Positions 47,191-56,901 of a DNA stretch of 64,000 nucleotides are shown here, in pieces. The translations under genes were made by a program, and so were the position numbers. The stretch is from Metabacillus arenae (GTDB lineage Bacteria; Bacillota; Bacilli; Bacillales; Bacillaceae): the NCBI RefSeq assembly GCF_014773385.1, contig NZ_JACXAI010000016.1, positions 62,001-126,000 on the forward strand, in the 5' to 3' direction. Numbering within the stretch: the first letter of the stretch is position 1; each line of letters opens with the position of its first letter. The notes under the pieces are model-generated. The model was not told the origin of the DNA. It ran no database searches and worked only from the letters and a program-made list of their open reading frames with translations.

Positions 47191-49539
47191 ATGTTAAAAG
47201 CGAAAACACGTTGGAGTGTTAAGGCCTCGGACGAAGAAAATTTGAGAGCTCTTGTTGAGCAGTTAAATATATCTTCTTTAGTAGCATCATTGTTAGTAAA
47301 TAGAGGAATAGAAGATGCGGAAACAGCAAAAGAATTTCTACATATTGATAAACCAGAATTTCATAATCCCTTTCTTTTAAAAGGAATGGTAGAAGCGGTT
47401 GAACGAATACAAAAGGCTATTGATAATCATGAAAAAATGATGATTTTCGGGGACTATGATGCAGACGGTGTCAGCAGCACGACTGTATTATTGTCAGTAT
47501 TGAAGAGATTAGGTGCAGATGTTGATTTCTATATCCCAAACAGATTTACAGAAGGGTATGGACCTAATGAAAATGCATTTAGGCACATTCGTTCCCAGGA
47601 TGTTACATTGATCATAACAGTTGATACAGGAATAGCAGCTGTAAAAGAAGCGGAAGTTGCAAAGGAATTGAATATCGACCTTATTATTACAGATCATCAT
47701 GAACCAGGTCCTATTCTTCCGGATGCTTACGCTATTATTCATCCAAAGCAGCCTGGCTGTTCATATCCTTTTAAGGATCTGGCTGGAGTGGGGGTGGCTT
47801 TTAAACTTGCACACGCTATGCTTGGTAAAGTACCACAAGATTTATTGGATGTAGCCTCGATTGGAACAATCGCAGATCTCGTTCCATTAAAAGGAGAGAA
47901 TCGTCTGATTGCTAAAGAGGGAATAAAATATCTGTCTGACACAAACAGAGTCGGCTTAAAGGCGCTATTAAAAATTGCCGGCGTAGACAGTCAGCTGGTG
48001 AATGAAGAGACAATCGGCTTTGCTTTAGGTCCTAGAATAAATGCAGTTGGCCGCCTTCAGTCAGCAGATCCTGCTGTTAAGCTTCTCATTACTGATGATG
48101 AATTCGAAGCAAAGACATTAGCAGAAGAAATCGACCTTCTGAATAAAGAAAGACAAAAACTGGTAAGCAAGATGACTGAAGAGGCAGTCAGACAAGTAGA
48201 GGAACAGTTTCCGATTGAAAATAATCCTGTCTTAGTCATTGCCGCAGAAGGATGGAATCCGGGAGTGGTCGGGATTGTTGCTTCAAGGCTTGTGGAACGG
48301 TTTTACAGACCAACAATTGTCCTGAGTATGGATCAGGAAAAGGGAATCGTCAAAGGATCGGCAAGAAGCATCGCTGGCTTTGATTTATTTGAGAGTCTTT
48401 CCACATGCAGGGACATTCTTCCTCACTTTGGCGGGCATCCAATGGCTGCAGGAATGACCTTGAAAATAGAAGATATTAATCAACTGAGAGAACGATTAAT
48501 TCAGCTTGCTAAAATAAACCTGACCGAAGAAGACTTTACTCCAATAACTCAAGTAGATGCAGCATGTGAACTCAAGGAAATCACCCTTGAGACTATAACA
48601 GAAATGAATAAGCTTGCCCCGTTTGGGATGGGAAATCCAAAGCCGGTTGTTATGATACAGAAAATCCAGCTCGCTAATATGCGTAAAATCGGAGCTGATC
48701 AAAAACATATAAAAATGACGTTTCAGGAAAATGGAAGCCAGTTAGATTGCGTGGGGTTTGGGTTCGGTTTTTTACATGATGAAATCGCTCCAATTTCAGA
48801 GCTTTCTGTCATTGGAGAATTATCAATAAATGAGTGGAATAATCATCGAAAACCTCAATTAATGCTTCATGACGCCTCAATTGCAAGTTGGCAGCTTTTT
48901 GACCTTAGAGGGGTCAGGGATAAAGAGAAAGTAATTGGGAGCATTGATCGCAAGAGCCGTGTTCTTATTACCTTTCAACCAGATACAAGAGGGGTTTTTT
49001 CGCAATTTTCTGAGGAAATAGTATGCTTGTCCTCAAATGAGCAAGCGAGAGAATTTGATTTAACAGGCAAATATGCAGTTCTTTTAGATGTTCCTAAAGA
49101 CTCGACGGTTTTAAAAGAGCTTTTGGTGAATAAATTGCCGGAAAGAATCTATGTCCTCTTCCATCAATCAGAAGATCACTTCTTCTCTACATTGCCGACT
49201 AGAGATCATTTCAAATGGTATTATGCTTTTTTAACAAAAAAAGGGTCTTTTCATTTGGAAAAACAAGGAAATGAATTGGCAAAATACCGCGGCTGGACAA
49301 AAGATACAATCATTTTTATGTCACAGGTGTTTTTTGAATTGGAATTTGTTAAAATAGAAAATGGCATTATTTCGATAAATCATGATTCTAAGAAACGCGA
49401 TCTTTCAGAATCGGAAGCTTATGCTAAGAAACAAAAACAATTTGAGCTAGAGAAATTGTTCATATATTCATCATATCAGCAGCTAAAAGAATGGTTTGAC
49501 AAGCAGATGCAGCAATCATCTGTGTTTTTGAACGTATGA
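47191..49539 (+). CDS. recJ: Single-stranded-DNA 5'-3' exonuclease RecJ
   Basis: Exonuclease for recombination and mismatch/base repair. DHH phosphoesterase motifs: FGDYDADGVSSTT (motif I), DTGIA, DHHEPGP (motif III) and, in the DHHA1 domain, GGHPMAAGM. An OB-like domain follows at about residues 455-560, and the C-terminal RecJ_C extension typical of Bacilli runs to 782. Starts MLKAKTRWSV. Sixteen bases ahead of apt. Confidence 0.96.
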   Translation: MLKAKTRWSVKASDEENLRALVEQLNISSLVASLLVNRGIEDAETAKEFLHIDKPEFHNPFLLKGMVEAVERIQKAIDNHEKMMIFGDYDADGVSSTTVLLSVLKRLGADVDFYIPNRFTEGYGPNENAFRHIRSQDVTLIITVDTGIAAVKEAEVAKELNIDLIITDHHEPGPILPDAYAIIHPKQPGCSYPFKDLAGVGVAFKLAHAMLGKVPQDLLDVASIGTIADLVPLKGENRLIAKEGIKYLSDTNRVGLKALLKIAGVDSQLVNEETIGFALGPRINAVGRLQSADPAVKLLITDDEFEAKTLAEEIDLLNKERQKLVSKMTEEAVRQVEEQFPIENNPVLVIAAEGWNPGVVGIVASRLVERFYRPTIVLSMDQEKGIVKGSARSIAGFDLFESLSTCRDILPHFGGHPMAAGMTLKIEDINQLRERLIQLAKINLTEEDFTPITQVDAACELKEITLETITEMNKLAPFGMGNPKPVVMIQKIQLANMRKIGADQKHIKMTFQENGSQLDCVGFGFGFLHDEIAPISELSVIGELSINEWNNHRKPQLMLHDASIASWQLFDLRGVRDKEKVIGSIDRKSRVLITFQPDTRGVFSQFSEEIVCLSSNEQAREFDLTGKYAVLLDVPKDSTVLKELLVNKLPERIYVLFHQSEDHFFSTLPTRDHFKWYYAFLTKKGSFHLEKQGNELAKYRGWTKDTIIFMSQVFFELEFVKIENGIISINHDSKKRDLSESEAYAKKQKQFELEKLFIYSSYQQLKEWFDKQMQQSSVFLNV

Positions 49540-49554
49540 GGAGGACAAAAGGGA

Positions 49555-50067
49555 ATGGATTTAAAACAATATGTAACAATTGTGCCTGATTACCCTAAAA
49601 AAGGCATAAAATTCAAGGATATTACCACCTTAATGGATAAAGGGGAGGTTTACCGTTATGCAACAGATCAAATTGTTGAGTATGCACGTGAGAAGGCAAT
49701 TGATCTTGTTGTAGGACCGGAAGCAAGAGGCTTTATCATTGGGTGTCCGGTTGCATATGCAATGGGGATAGGCTTTGCACCTGTGCGTAAAGACGGGAAG
49801 CTTCCTCGCGAGGTTGTAAAAGTAGACTACGGTCTTGAGTATGGGAAAGATGTTTTAACCATTCACAAAGATGCGATTTTGCCTGGTCAGCGGGTATTAA
49901 TTACAGATGATCTTCTTGCAACAGGCGGTACAATCGAAGCAACAATTAAGCTGGTTGAAGAGCTTGGCGGAGTTGTAGCAGGAATTGCTTTCCTTATTGA
50001 ATTAACATATTTGGATGGCCGTGATAAACTAGATGGATATGACATATTAACTCTTATGAAATATTAA
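49555..50067 (+). CDS. apt: Adenine phosphoribosyltransferase
   Basis: Purine salvage: adenine plus PRPP to AMP. The PRPP loop is [14 protein letters not shown] (about residues 118-131) and the flexible loop region [14 protein letters not shown] terminus [22 protein letters not shown]. 170 aa. RBS GAGGAGG. Sits between recJ and relA as in B. subtilis. Confidence 0.98.
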   Translation: MDLKQYVTIVPDYPKKGIKFKDITTLMDKGEVYRYATDQIVEYAREKAIDLVVGPEARGFIIGCPVAYAMGIGFAPVRKDGKLPREVVKVDYGLEYGKDVLTIHKDAILPGQRVLITDDLLATGGTIEATIKLVEELGGVVAGIAFLIELTYLDGRDKLDGYDILTLMKY

Positions 50068-50078
50068 GGTAAGAGGAA

Positions 50079-50106
50079 AGGCACTCGGACTTGAGTGCTT
50101 TTTTCT
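50079..50106 (+). terminator. Terminator after apt
   Basis: AGGCACTC with GAGTGCTT (about 50079-50086 and 50093-50100), loop GGACTT, then TTTTTT. Confidence 0.8.
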
Positions 50107-50166
50107 TATATTTCAAAACAGGATCAGAAAATTTGAAAAATACACAAATTGAGCGCACTCATCAAG

Positions 50167-50218
50167 TACAAATCCGTTTTTTGGATTTGTCAAAACGAGC
50201 TTTTTTTTTGATGATTAT
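50167..50218 (+). other. Hairpin and poly-T in the relA leader
   Basis: ACAAATCC (50167-50174) pairs with GGATTTGT (50182-50189), loop GTTTTTT. Twelve bases later nine T follow AACGAGC. Possibly a second terminator or an attenuator ahead of relA. The rest of the gap is AT-rich without genes. Confidence 0.4.
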
Positions 50219-50302
50219 GAAACTCTTCCAAATATTGTTTTAATAGCAAGAAAACTTGCCCTTTACATCTGTGAGTTTTTTCATGATAATAATTACAATA
50301 TA

Positions 50303-50331
50303 GTGAATGTTTTTAAATAAAGAATTATAAT
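50303..50331 (+). promoter_or_regulatory. Probable promoter of relA
   Basis: GTGAAT (50303-50308), 17 bases, TATAAT (50326-50331), 65 bases before the relA start. Confidence 0.5.
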
Positions 50332-50395
50332 AAATGTTTATATAAATGTTTAAAAGGTTTAGTTTAATGATCCAAGACTTAAAAAAGGTGATTGA

Positions 50396-52588
50396 ATGGC
50401 AAATGAACAAGTACTTACAGCTGAACAAGTAATTGAAAATGCCAAAAGCTATTTGTCGGAAGAACATATAGAGTTTATCCAGACTGCATATGACTTTGCC
50501 GAGGAAGCACACAAGGAGCAATATCGTAAATCTGGAGAGCCTTATATTATTCATCCTATCCAAGTGGCTGGTATTCTCGTTGATTTGGAGATGGACCCTG
50601 CCACAATCGCTGGCGGTTTTTTACATGATGTCGTAGAAGATACAGAAGTTTCACTAGATGACATTAAGCAGACATTTAACGATGAAGTAGCCATGCTTGT
50701 CGACGGGGTAACAAAGCTCGGGAAAATTAAATATAAATCACAAGAAGAGCAGCAAGCGGAAAACCATCGCAAAATGTTTGTAGCTATGGCTCAAGACTTG
50801 CGCGTAATCCTTATTAAATTGGCTGACAGACTGCATAATATGCGAACATTAAAGCATCTTCCGCAGGAGAAGCAAAGGCGAATTTCAAATGAAACATTAG
50901 AGATTTTTGCCCCTTTGGCCCATCGTCTTGGAATCTCAAAAATTAAGTGGGAGCTTGAAGATACAGCTTTAAGGTATTTAAATCCGCAGCAATATTATCG
51001 AATTGTCAACTTAATGAAAAAGAAAAGAGCAGAACGGGAGCAATATTTAGAAGAAGTAATTTCTGAGGTGAAAGAGCAAGTAAATGAGGTTAAAATTAGA
51101 GCTGAATTCAATGGAAGGCCAAAACATATTTATAGTATCTATCGAAAGATGGCTCTTCAAAATAAACAATTTAACGAAATTTATGATCTTTTGGCAGTCC
51201 GGATTATCGTAAGCAGCATTAAAGATTGCTACGCAGTTTTAGGCATCATTCATACATGCTGGAAGCCAATGCCAGGCCGATTCAAAGATTATATTGCTAT
51301 GCCAAAGCCGAATATGTACCAGTCTCTTCATACGACCGTTATTGGACCAAAAGGTGATCCGCTTGAGGTTCAAATTCGTACAACAGATATGCATCAAATC
51401 GCTGAATATGGGATTGCTGCTCACTGGGCTTACAAAGAAGGAAAAGAAGCAGGGGAACAAGCTTCTTTTGAAGAAAAGCTTACATGGTTTCGAGAAATCC
51501 TTGAATTTCAAAATGAAACGAATAATGCAGAAGAGTTCATGGAGTCTCTTAAAATTGATTTGTTTTCAGATATGGTCTTTGTTTTTACACCAAAAGGTGA
51601 TGTCATTGAGCTTCCGTCTGGGTCTGTGCCAATTGATTTTTCATACAGAATCCATTCAGAGATTGGGAATAAAACGATCGGGGCTAAAGTTAACGGCAAA
51701 ATGGTTACTTTGGATTACAAATTAAAGACTGGCGATATTGTTGAGATCTTAACTTCCAAACATTCGTATGGGCCAAGTCAAGATTGGATTAAGCTGGCTC
51801 AAACATCTCAAGCCAAAAATAAAATCCGGCAATTTTTCAAAAAGCAGCGTCGTGAAGAGAATGTGGACAAAGGAAAAGAGCTAATTGAAAAAGAAATTAA
51901 GGGAATGGATTTTGATGTAAAAGAAATTTTGACAACAGATAATCTCAAAAGAGTTTCAGAAAAGTTTAACTTTTCAAATGAAGAAGATATGTTTGCAGCT
52001 GTCGGCTATAATGGGATTACTGCCTTGCAGGTGGCCAATAGGCTATCGGAAAAATGGCGCAAAAAACGGGATAAGGAACAAGAAACAACAATAGAAGAGA
52101 CGATAACGGAAACGCGTCCATATTCAAATAAAAAAAGGGATGCGGGAGTGCGGGTAAAAGGTATTGACAACCTATTAATTCGTCTATCGAAGTGCTGCAA
52201 TCCAGTCCCAGGAGATGATATTGTCGGATTTATTACGAAAGGGAGAGGGGTCTCCGTCCATCGTGATGACTGTCCAAATGTTGTCGAGGAAGTCGCTAAA
52301 GAACGTCTTATTCCTGTAGAATGGGAGCATCAATCCATCAATCGCAAAGAATATAATGTCGAAATTGAAATACTTGGCTATGACCGCAGAGGCCTGTTAA
52401 ATGAAGTACTGCAGGCTGTTAATGAGACAAAAACAAATATTTCCTCTGTCTCTGGAAAATCAGACAGAAACAAAATGGCCACAATCAATATGGCAATATC
52501 TATTCAAAATATCAATCATTTGCATAAAGTAGTCGAACGAATAAAACAAATTTCAGATATCTATTCGGTTCGAAGAGTGATGAACTAG
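50396..52588 (+). CDS. relA: Bifunctional (p)ppGpp synthetase/hydrolase
   Basis: Stringent-response enzyme of the Rel (RSH) family, 730 aa. Hydrolase domain HD motif in [14 protein letters not shown] with HPIQVAGIL before it. Synthetase domain with [23 protein letters not shown] domain ([19 protein letters not shown]), zinc-finger region [19 protein letters not shown] and a C-terminal ACT domain ([20 protein letters not shown]). Very close in order and length to the B. subtilis protein, so both activities are expected. RBS AAAAAGGTGATTGA. Confidence 0.98.
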   Translation: MANEQVLTAEQVIENAKSYLSEEHIEFIQTAYDFAEEAHKEQYRKSGEPYIIHPIQVAGILVDLEMDPATIAGGFLHDVVEDTEVSLDDIKQTFNDEVAMLVDGVTKLGKIKYKSQEEQQAENHRKMFVAMAQDLRVILIKLADRLHNMRTLKHLPQEKQRRISNETLEIFAPLAHRLGISKIKWELEDTALRYLNPQQYYRIVNLMKKKRAEREQYLEEVISEVKEQVNEVKIRAEFNGRPKHIYSIYRKMALQNKQFNEIYDLLAVRIIVSSIKDCYAVLGIIHTCWKPMPGRFKDYIAMPKPNMYQSLHTTVIGPKGDPLEVQIRTTDMHQIAEYGIAAHWAYKEGKEAGEQASFEEKLTWFREILEFQNETNNAEEFMESLKIDLFSDMVFVFTPKGDVIELPSGSVPIDFSYRIHSEIGNKTIGAKVNGKMVTLDYKLKTGDIVEILTSKHSYGPSQDWIKLAQTSQAKNKIRQFFKKQRREENVDKGKELIEKEIKGMDFDVKEILTTDNLKRVSEKFNFSNEEDMFAAVGYNGITALQVANRLSEKWRKKRDKEQETTIEETITETRPYSNKKRDAGVRVKGIDNLLIRLSKCCNPVPGDDIVGFITKGRGVSVHRDDCPNVVEEVAKERLIPVEWEHQSINRKEYNVEIEILGYDRRGLLNEVLQAVNETKTNISSVSGKSDRNKMATINMAISIQNINHLHKVVERIKQISDIYSVRRVMN

Positions 52589-52604
52589 AAAGGAAGTTGT
52601 TTCT

Positions 52605-53045
52605 TTGAAGGTAGTCGTTCAACGAGCCCGGCACGCAAAAGTAAAGGTGGAGCAAACAGTAGTCGGGGAAATTGAAAATGGTGTTATGCTGCTTGTCGGT
52701 GTTACACATGATGATCAAGAGAAGGATGCAGATTATTTAGCTGATAAAGTAGCTAACCTCCGAATTTTTGAAAATGAAGCAGGTAAGATGAATGATTCTT
52801 TGCTGGACATTCACGGAGAGGCTTTATCGGTTTCACAATTTACTCTTTATGGGGATTGCAGAAAAGGCAGGCGGCCCAATTACATGAGTGCTGCAAAACC
52901 AGAACATGCCGAAAAGTTGTATGAACATTTTAACGAAAAGCTCCGCCAAAAAGGCATTAAGGTCGAAACAGGATCATTTGGTGCCATGATGGATGTTGAA
53001 TTTATAAATTCTGGTCCTGTCACGTTGATAATAGAAAGTAAGTAA
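52605..53045 (+). CDS. dtd: D-aminoacyl-tRNA deacylase
   Basis: Removes D-amino acids from mischarged tRNAs. The two active-site motifs SQFTLYGD and NSGPVT are present, along with [14 protein letters not shown] at the start. 146 aa. TTG start with AAAGGAAG upstream, 16 bases after relA. Terminator at 53075. Confidence 0.96.
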   Translation: MKVVVQRARHAKVKVEQTVVGEIENGVMLLVGVTHDDQEKDADYLADKVANLRIFENEAGKMNDSLLDIHGEALSVSQFTLYGDCRKGRRPNYMSAAKPEHAEKLYEHFNEKLRQKGIKVETGSFGAMMDVEFINSGPVTLIIESK

Positions 53046-53074
53046 TAAGCATTCAAAGATTACAGGAAGTGAAA

Positions 53075-53114
53075 GAGGTTGGGCGTCTTATTTGATACCC
53101 AGCTTCTTTTTTTT
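53075..53114 (+). terminator. Terminator after relA-dtd
   Basis: GAGGTTGGG (53075-53083) pairs with CCCAGCTTC (53098-53106), two G-U pairs, then eight T. Confidence 0.8.
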
Positions 53115-53226
53115 ATCACAACAAGCATATGTATAGAGGATTTTGGATCCAATAAGTATCTGAACATAGTCGAACACAACAATATATGGATTTTCTTCTT
53201 TTACTTATAATGGAAAGGTACATATA

Positions 53227-54009
53227 TTGTCATATTTTATTTCTCTTCATCATAAGGAAAAAAGAACATTCTATAAGGGGTTGATCTTTATCTTTATGAG
53301 AACAAGCTACAGGAAATGGACAGAACACCCTTACCCGGGAGAGGAAACCCCGCCTAAAGGCTCTCCAGGAGCAGGATATTGGCCTATGTTTTTTATTACA
53401 AGGGGAAGAAACAATGATTTCCTAGATCCTTTTCGTCAGCGTATCCAGTGGAAAATCAAGAATCCGAATGATATTGATTGGGAAATCGAGCTGCTCCTAG
53501 TAGAGCAAACATTACAATCCTTAACTCCTTATCAAATACGCCTCGCGAAATATTGGGGAACAGCCGAAGCAACCAAACGAATGACTCCTATGATTTTCAA
53601 TTTCATTGAAAAGTATAGACTAGGAACACCCAATACAGCCAGAGTACTAGGATATTTTCACGCTGCTATAAATGATGTCTGTGTGATAACATGGTTTCTT
53701 AAATATCGTTGGGATGTAGCACGCCCAAATCAGTATGAAAGGAACTTACCTACTGTGTTATCAACCCCTCGCTTCCCAGCCTATCCTTCTGCACACGCTA
53801 CTATAATGGGGTGTGCAGAGATATTATTAAGCTATTTCTTTCCACCAGAGTCAACCAGAATCAAAAAAGTAATGGAGGAAGGTGCTCAATCCCGTTTATT
53901 TGCTGGCGTCCATTTTAAAGTGGACAACGATGAAGGCTTAAGATTAGGTAGACAAATTGGAGAACTCGTTGTAAATTTATTGAGGATTCAAAACCTAAAT
54001 AATCATTAA
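53227..54009 (+). CDS. PAP2 / vanadium haloperoxidase-fold protein
   Basis: A 260-aa protein with the three phosphate-binding motifs of the PAP2/haloperoxidase superfamily: KYRWDVARP (K-x6-RP), PAYPSAHAT (PSxH) and SRLFAGVHFKVDND (SR-x5-H-x3-D), in that order. PSAH replaces the commoner PSGH, as in vanadate haloperoxidase-like branches. Few hydrophobic helices, so probably soluble or peripheral rather than a lipid phosphatase. TTG 53227 has AAAGG 8 bases upstream; ATG 53296 is the alternative start and would remove a non-conserved leader. It lies alone between dtd and the amidase and is not part of the B. subtilis order, suggesting acquisition. Confidence 0.82.
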   Translation: MSYFISLHHKEKRTFYKGLIFIFMRTSYRKWTEHPYPGEETPPKGSPGAGYWPMFFITRGRNNDFLDPFRQRIQWKIKNPNDIDWEIELLLVEQTLQSLTPYQIRLAKYWGTAEATKRMTPMIFNFIEKYRLGTPNTARVLGYFHAAINDVCVITWFLKYRWDVARPNQYERNLPTVLSTPRFPAYPSAHATIMGCAEILLSYFFPPESTRIKKVMEEGAQSRLFAGVHFKVDNDEGLRLGRQIGELVVNLLRIQNLNNH

Positions 54010-54169
54010 TAATTTAAAAATTCTATTAGGATAGAATTTATGAGTTGGCACCTTTTAAGTATCCAAACTCTTTTTATATTATGTCTTTAATAATTTTTAA
54101 AGAAACTAACCTTTAGAAAACTTCAGATTTTAAGAGTGAGCAAACACTGCCTTTGTTCAAATAATAAAT

Positions 54170-54202
54170 AAGGATAACCTAAGAACTTTGATGGTTATCC
54201 TT
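54170..54202. terminator. Hairpin between the PAP2 gene and the amidase gene
   Basis: AAGGATAACC (54170-54179) pairs with GGTTATCCTT (54193-54202). T-rich on both sides, so it can serve both convergent genes. At 54255-54312 a family B tail remnant follows (ACGTATTAAAGTTAGC, AGAGCCTTGCGTTTTTTC). Confidence 0.7.
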
Positions 54203-54317
54203 TTCTAATAAGATCATAATGGTTAAGTGGGTTCAATTATCAATCAACGTATTAAAGTTAGCTAGCGTTTTTTTAGCGCAGACGGAGTAGAGCCTTGCGT
54301 TTTTTCGTTCTATTTTT

Positions 54318-56078
54318 CTACTCTTTAAAATATTGGGCTAACCCATAATAGATTCCTTGAGAAACTTTCTCTTGATACTGATTTGTGCTAACTGTTACTT
54401 CTTCAACACTATTACTAATAAAACCTAATTCGAGCAAAGTGGATGGCTGTTTATTTTCTCTGATGACAAGATAGTCTCCAAACCTGGCGCCGCGATTTAC
54501 CATACCTGTCTGTTTAATCATTTCTTTTTGTACATTTTGAGCAAGTGCTTTATCCTTAGAGCTGTTGTAATAATAAGATGTAGTTCCTCTTACACTTCTG
54601 TCAAATAAGCTGTCAAAATGAACACTAATAAAGGCGTCTGCATTACGGTAATGAGAAGTGCTGACACGGGATTGAAGACTAATATAAGTGTCATTTGTTC
54701 TCGTCATAAATACGTTTGCACCAGAGGCTTTTAATTTATCGGATAAAAGCTTTGAAGTACTGAGAGTAAGGCTTTTCTCTAATGATCCTCCAGCACCAAT
54801 CGCTCCGCTGTCCCTCCCTCCGTGCCCGGGATCGATCACAATTGTTTTATTTATTAAATATTGTGCTGCTCCGCCCCCCTTATTGGAGGAATCTGCAGGA
54901 GTTCCTGATGTCGAAACGATCCAGCTTGCAACAAAAGCATTTTCTCCACTTTCAAGCGCAACTTTATACCAATCTCCTGCCTTCCCTACAATGGAATAGG
55001 AGTCGCCTTCATTACCACGGGCTGCAATTGAGGAGTTTGTGGAAGGCCCTGATCGAAGATTGGTTCCATCGTACAATAGTGTCAGCTTATTGTTGCTGGA
55101 AGAACTTTGATTAAAGGAGCTTGCAGGATTAATTTTTACGAACCAGCTGGCAATCCAGCCTTTTTTTCCTCCATTAAATTCTACCTCGTACCATTTATTT
55201 TTCTCCTTTAGAATCGTCACCTTTGTTCCTTTTTTAACTGTTGCAACTACAGATCCGCTGAAAGACCCGCTGTTTCTGACGGTTAAAGCTGAGGCGGTAA
55301 TTTCCCCGTTTTTTTGCTGAGAGTCTCCTGATGAAATAGAAGACGTTGAAGATTCTTCGAGCAGCTGAACATAATCACTGTGAATCCACCCTTTTCCACC
55401 ATTATAGTTAATCTGGTACCACTTTCCTATATGACTAGCTATGCTTATTTCTTGTCCATTTCTTAAACTTCCAATTACAGTTGAATCTAAAGAAGAATCT
55501 TTCCGGACATTCAATGAGCTTGTTAAGACTCTTCCTTTTGTTGATTTTGACTTTGAGCTGGATGAATCTGATGAGGTGCCTTGGGATGATTGTACAAATT
55601 CAGACAATACCCATCCATTTTTGTCATTGTATGAAATATTGAGCCAGCTCCCGCTTTTTTTTAAAACAATCGCTTTTTCTCCTTTTTCAAAATATCCATT
55701 TACTTTATAGTTTTTTCCTGGGCCTGTGCGAATTCTTAATTCTGTAGAAACAGATGTGACCTGATTTTCAGAAGAAGCACCTGATTGGGAGTGTGTACTC
55801 TGATTAGCAGAAACCATCCAATTTGCAATCCAGCCATGATGATTTCCAGATACCCTGATTTTACTCCAATCACCGCTCTTTTGGATGACATCGTAAGATT
55901 TTCCTTTATTAACCGTTGCCGTGACTGAATAACTTAATCCTGGACCACTGTGGACATTGAGATTCTTAACATTAATCGTTACTTTCTCTGTTTTTGCATT
56001 CGTAATATTCGCTGATGGAATAAAAAAACTAAATAGTAGTGCTATAGAGAGAAACAATAAAATTCCTTTTCGAGCCAA
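54318..56078 (-). CDS. N-acetylmuramoyl-L-alanine amidase with five SH3b domains
   Basis: Secreted cell-wall hydrolase, 586 aa. Signal peptide MARKGILLFLSIALLFSFFI with cleavage near NITNAKT. Five bacterial SH3 repeats follow, each with an LNVRxxPxxxS-like start and a GW(I/V) end, over about residues 35-400 and separated by Ser-rich linkers. A C-terminal Amidase_3 domain has VIDPGHGGRDSGAIG (zinc His), SLTLSTS, VHFDS (second His) and a final LLELGFISN Glu. TTG at 56078 with AAGGAGG 8 bases upstream. Same location and type as B. subtilis YrvJ. Confidence 0.92.
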   Translation of the reverse strand: MARKGILLFLSIALLFSFFIPSANITNAKTEKVTINVKNLNVHSGPGLSYSVTATVNKGKSYDVIQKSGDWSKIRVSGNHHGWIANWMVSANQSTHSQSGASSENQVTSVSTELRIRTGPGKNYKVNGYFEKGEKAIVLKKSGSWLNISYNDKNGWVLSEFVQSSQGTSSDSSSSKSKSTKGRVLTSSLNVRKDSSLDSTVIGSLRNGQEISIASHIGKWYQINYNGGKGWIHSDYVQLLEESSTSSISSGDSQQKNGEITASALTVRNSGSFSGSVVATVKKGTKVTILKEKNKWYEVEFNGGKKGWIASWFVKINPASSFNQSSSSNNKLTLLYDGTNLRSGPSTNSSIAARGNEGDSYSIVGKAGDWYKVALESGENAFVASWIVSTSGTPADSSNKGGGAAQYLINKTIVIDPGHGGRDSGAIGAGGSLEKSLTLSTSKLLSDKLKASGANVFMTRTNDTYISLQSRVSTSHYRNADAFISVHFDSLFDRSVRGTTSYYYNSSKDKALAQNVQKEMIKQTGMVNRGARFGDYLVIRENKQPSTLLELGFISNSVEEVTVSTNQYQEKVSQGIYYGLAQYFKE

Positions 56079-56193
56079 TCCTAAATCCTCCTTACTTACT
56101 GATTCCAATCCTACTTCTTCATTGATATCGGCATTTCCTTGGGGAATTTGATATATTTTTGCCTTTTTTGGTAAGAATAAGCTGAAAGAGTGC

Positions 56194-56391
56194 TTGGGAG
56201 AAAGGATTGATGAAAGAATGAGGTATAGTGAAAAAGGAGAGCTGTCGACTAGAAACAATGATGTCTTTGGAATGGATTTTCATGATTTTATACTAAAGGA
56301 GCAGCAATCCACACCATACGAATTAACTTCAGAATTTGGGTTATCTGTAAGAGAAGTACAAAAAATAAAAAAACATTTGAATCGCTCTTGA
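56194..56391 (+). CDS. Small helix-turn-helix protein (YrzK-like)
   Basis: A 65-aa reading frame from TTG 56194; an ATG at 56218 would give 57 aa. The C-terminal half, TPYELTSEFGLSVREVQKIK and KHLNR, looks like a DNA-binding helix-turn-helix of sigma-region-4 type, but there is no sigma-2 part. Ribosome binding sites are poor for both starts. Its stop codon overlaps the -35 box of the hisS promoter. A small gene (yrzK) is found here in B. subtilis. Function unknown. Confidence 0.55.
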   Translation: MGERIDERMRYSEKGELSTRNNDVFGMDFHDFILKEQQSTPYELTSEFGLSVREVQKIKKHLNRS

Positions 56392-56416
56392 CATGACAGG
56401 TCTGACCTCGTATGAT
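56388..56416 (+). promoter_or_regulatory. Sigma-A promoter of hisS-aspS
   Basis: TTGACA (56388-56393), 17 bases, TATGAT (56411-56416). Near-consensus. Start near 56423. Confidence 0.85.
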
Positions 56417-56422
56417 AAGATA

Positions 56423-56706
56423 AAATTTAGCCAATACATATATACATTTTGAACCGGTGAGGGAGAAGAGTAGCTGTCCTAGCACATGAAAAGAGAGGGA
56501 TTGCCTTAGGCTGAAAGCTTTCCTGCATGATGACTCAGTGAACGAACACTCCTTAGGTTTCCTTCTGAAAGGCTTAGTTGCTTAATAGGAAGCGGACGTG
56601 ACAGGCGTTAACTGTTTGAGTGGAGGATTTGAATTACCTCAAAAAGGGTGGAACCACGGGAGCAAACTCTCGTCCCTACAATTATTGTAGGGGCGGGAGT
56701 TTTTTG
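56423..56706 (+). promoter_or_regulatory. T-box riboswitch of hisS-aspS
   Basis: T-box core AAGGGTGGAACCACGG at about 56644-56659, preceded by a stem-rich region of about 200 bases, and followed by a 16-bp terminator. Family knowledge says it senses an uncharged tRNA, here His or Asp. CAC (near 56549) and GAC (near 56595) triplets both occur, and I cannot choose the specifier without folding. Confidence 0.92.
56666..56706 (+). terminator. T-box terminator of hisS
   Basis: ACTCTCGTCCCTACAA (56666-56681) pairs with TTGTAGGGGCGGGAGT (56685-56700), then TTTTTT. Confidence 0.92.
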
Positions 56707-56761
56707 TTTTTGCTTAAGAATGTATTAAAAAAGTATTATTTTGCTAAAGAATGTTATCTTT

Positions 56762-56869
56762 GTCAAGCTCAGAGCGCCATCGGCACTTAAGTCACAAAGA
56801 ACAACTTTTTTCAAAGCCGGCTCGCCCGAATGCTTGTCGCCGAAAGACTCGCGCCTTGCGCTTTTCTTA
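56762..56869. repeat. Family B repeat inside the hisS leader
   Basis: Body and tail only: GAGCGCCATCGGCACTTAAG, AAAGAACAACTTTTTTC, GGCTCGCCCGAATGCTTG, ACTCGCGCCTTGCGCTTTTC. It lies between the T-box terminator and the hisS ribosome binding site. Its tail is open in the hisS frame and gives a false upstream extension. Confidence 0.78.
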
Positions 56870-56901
56870 CGTACTTGAATCATAGATTTGGAGGAATTAG
56901 T

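Noticed and set aside
56830-56901. N-terminal extension of HisS
   Set aside because: It reads through the tail of a family B repeat. ATG 56902 with GGAGG is the proper start.
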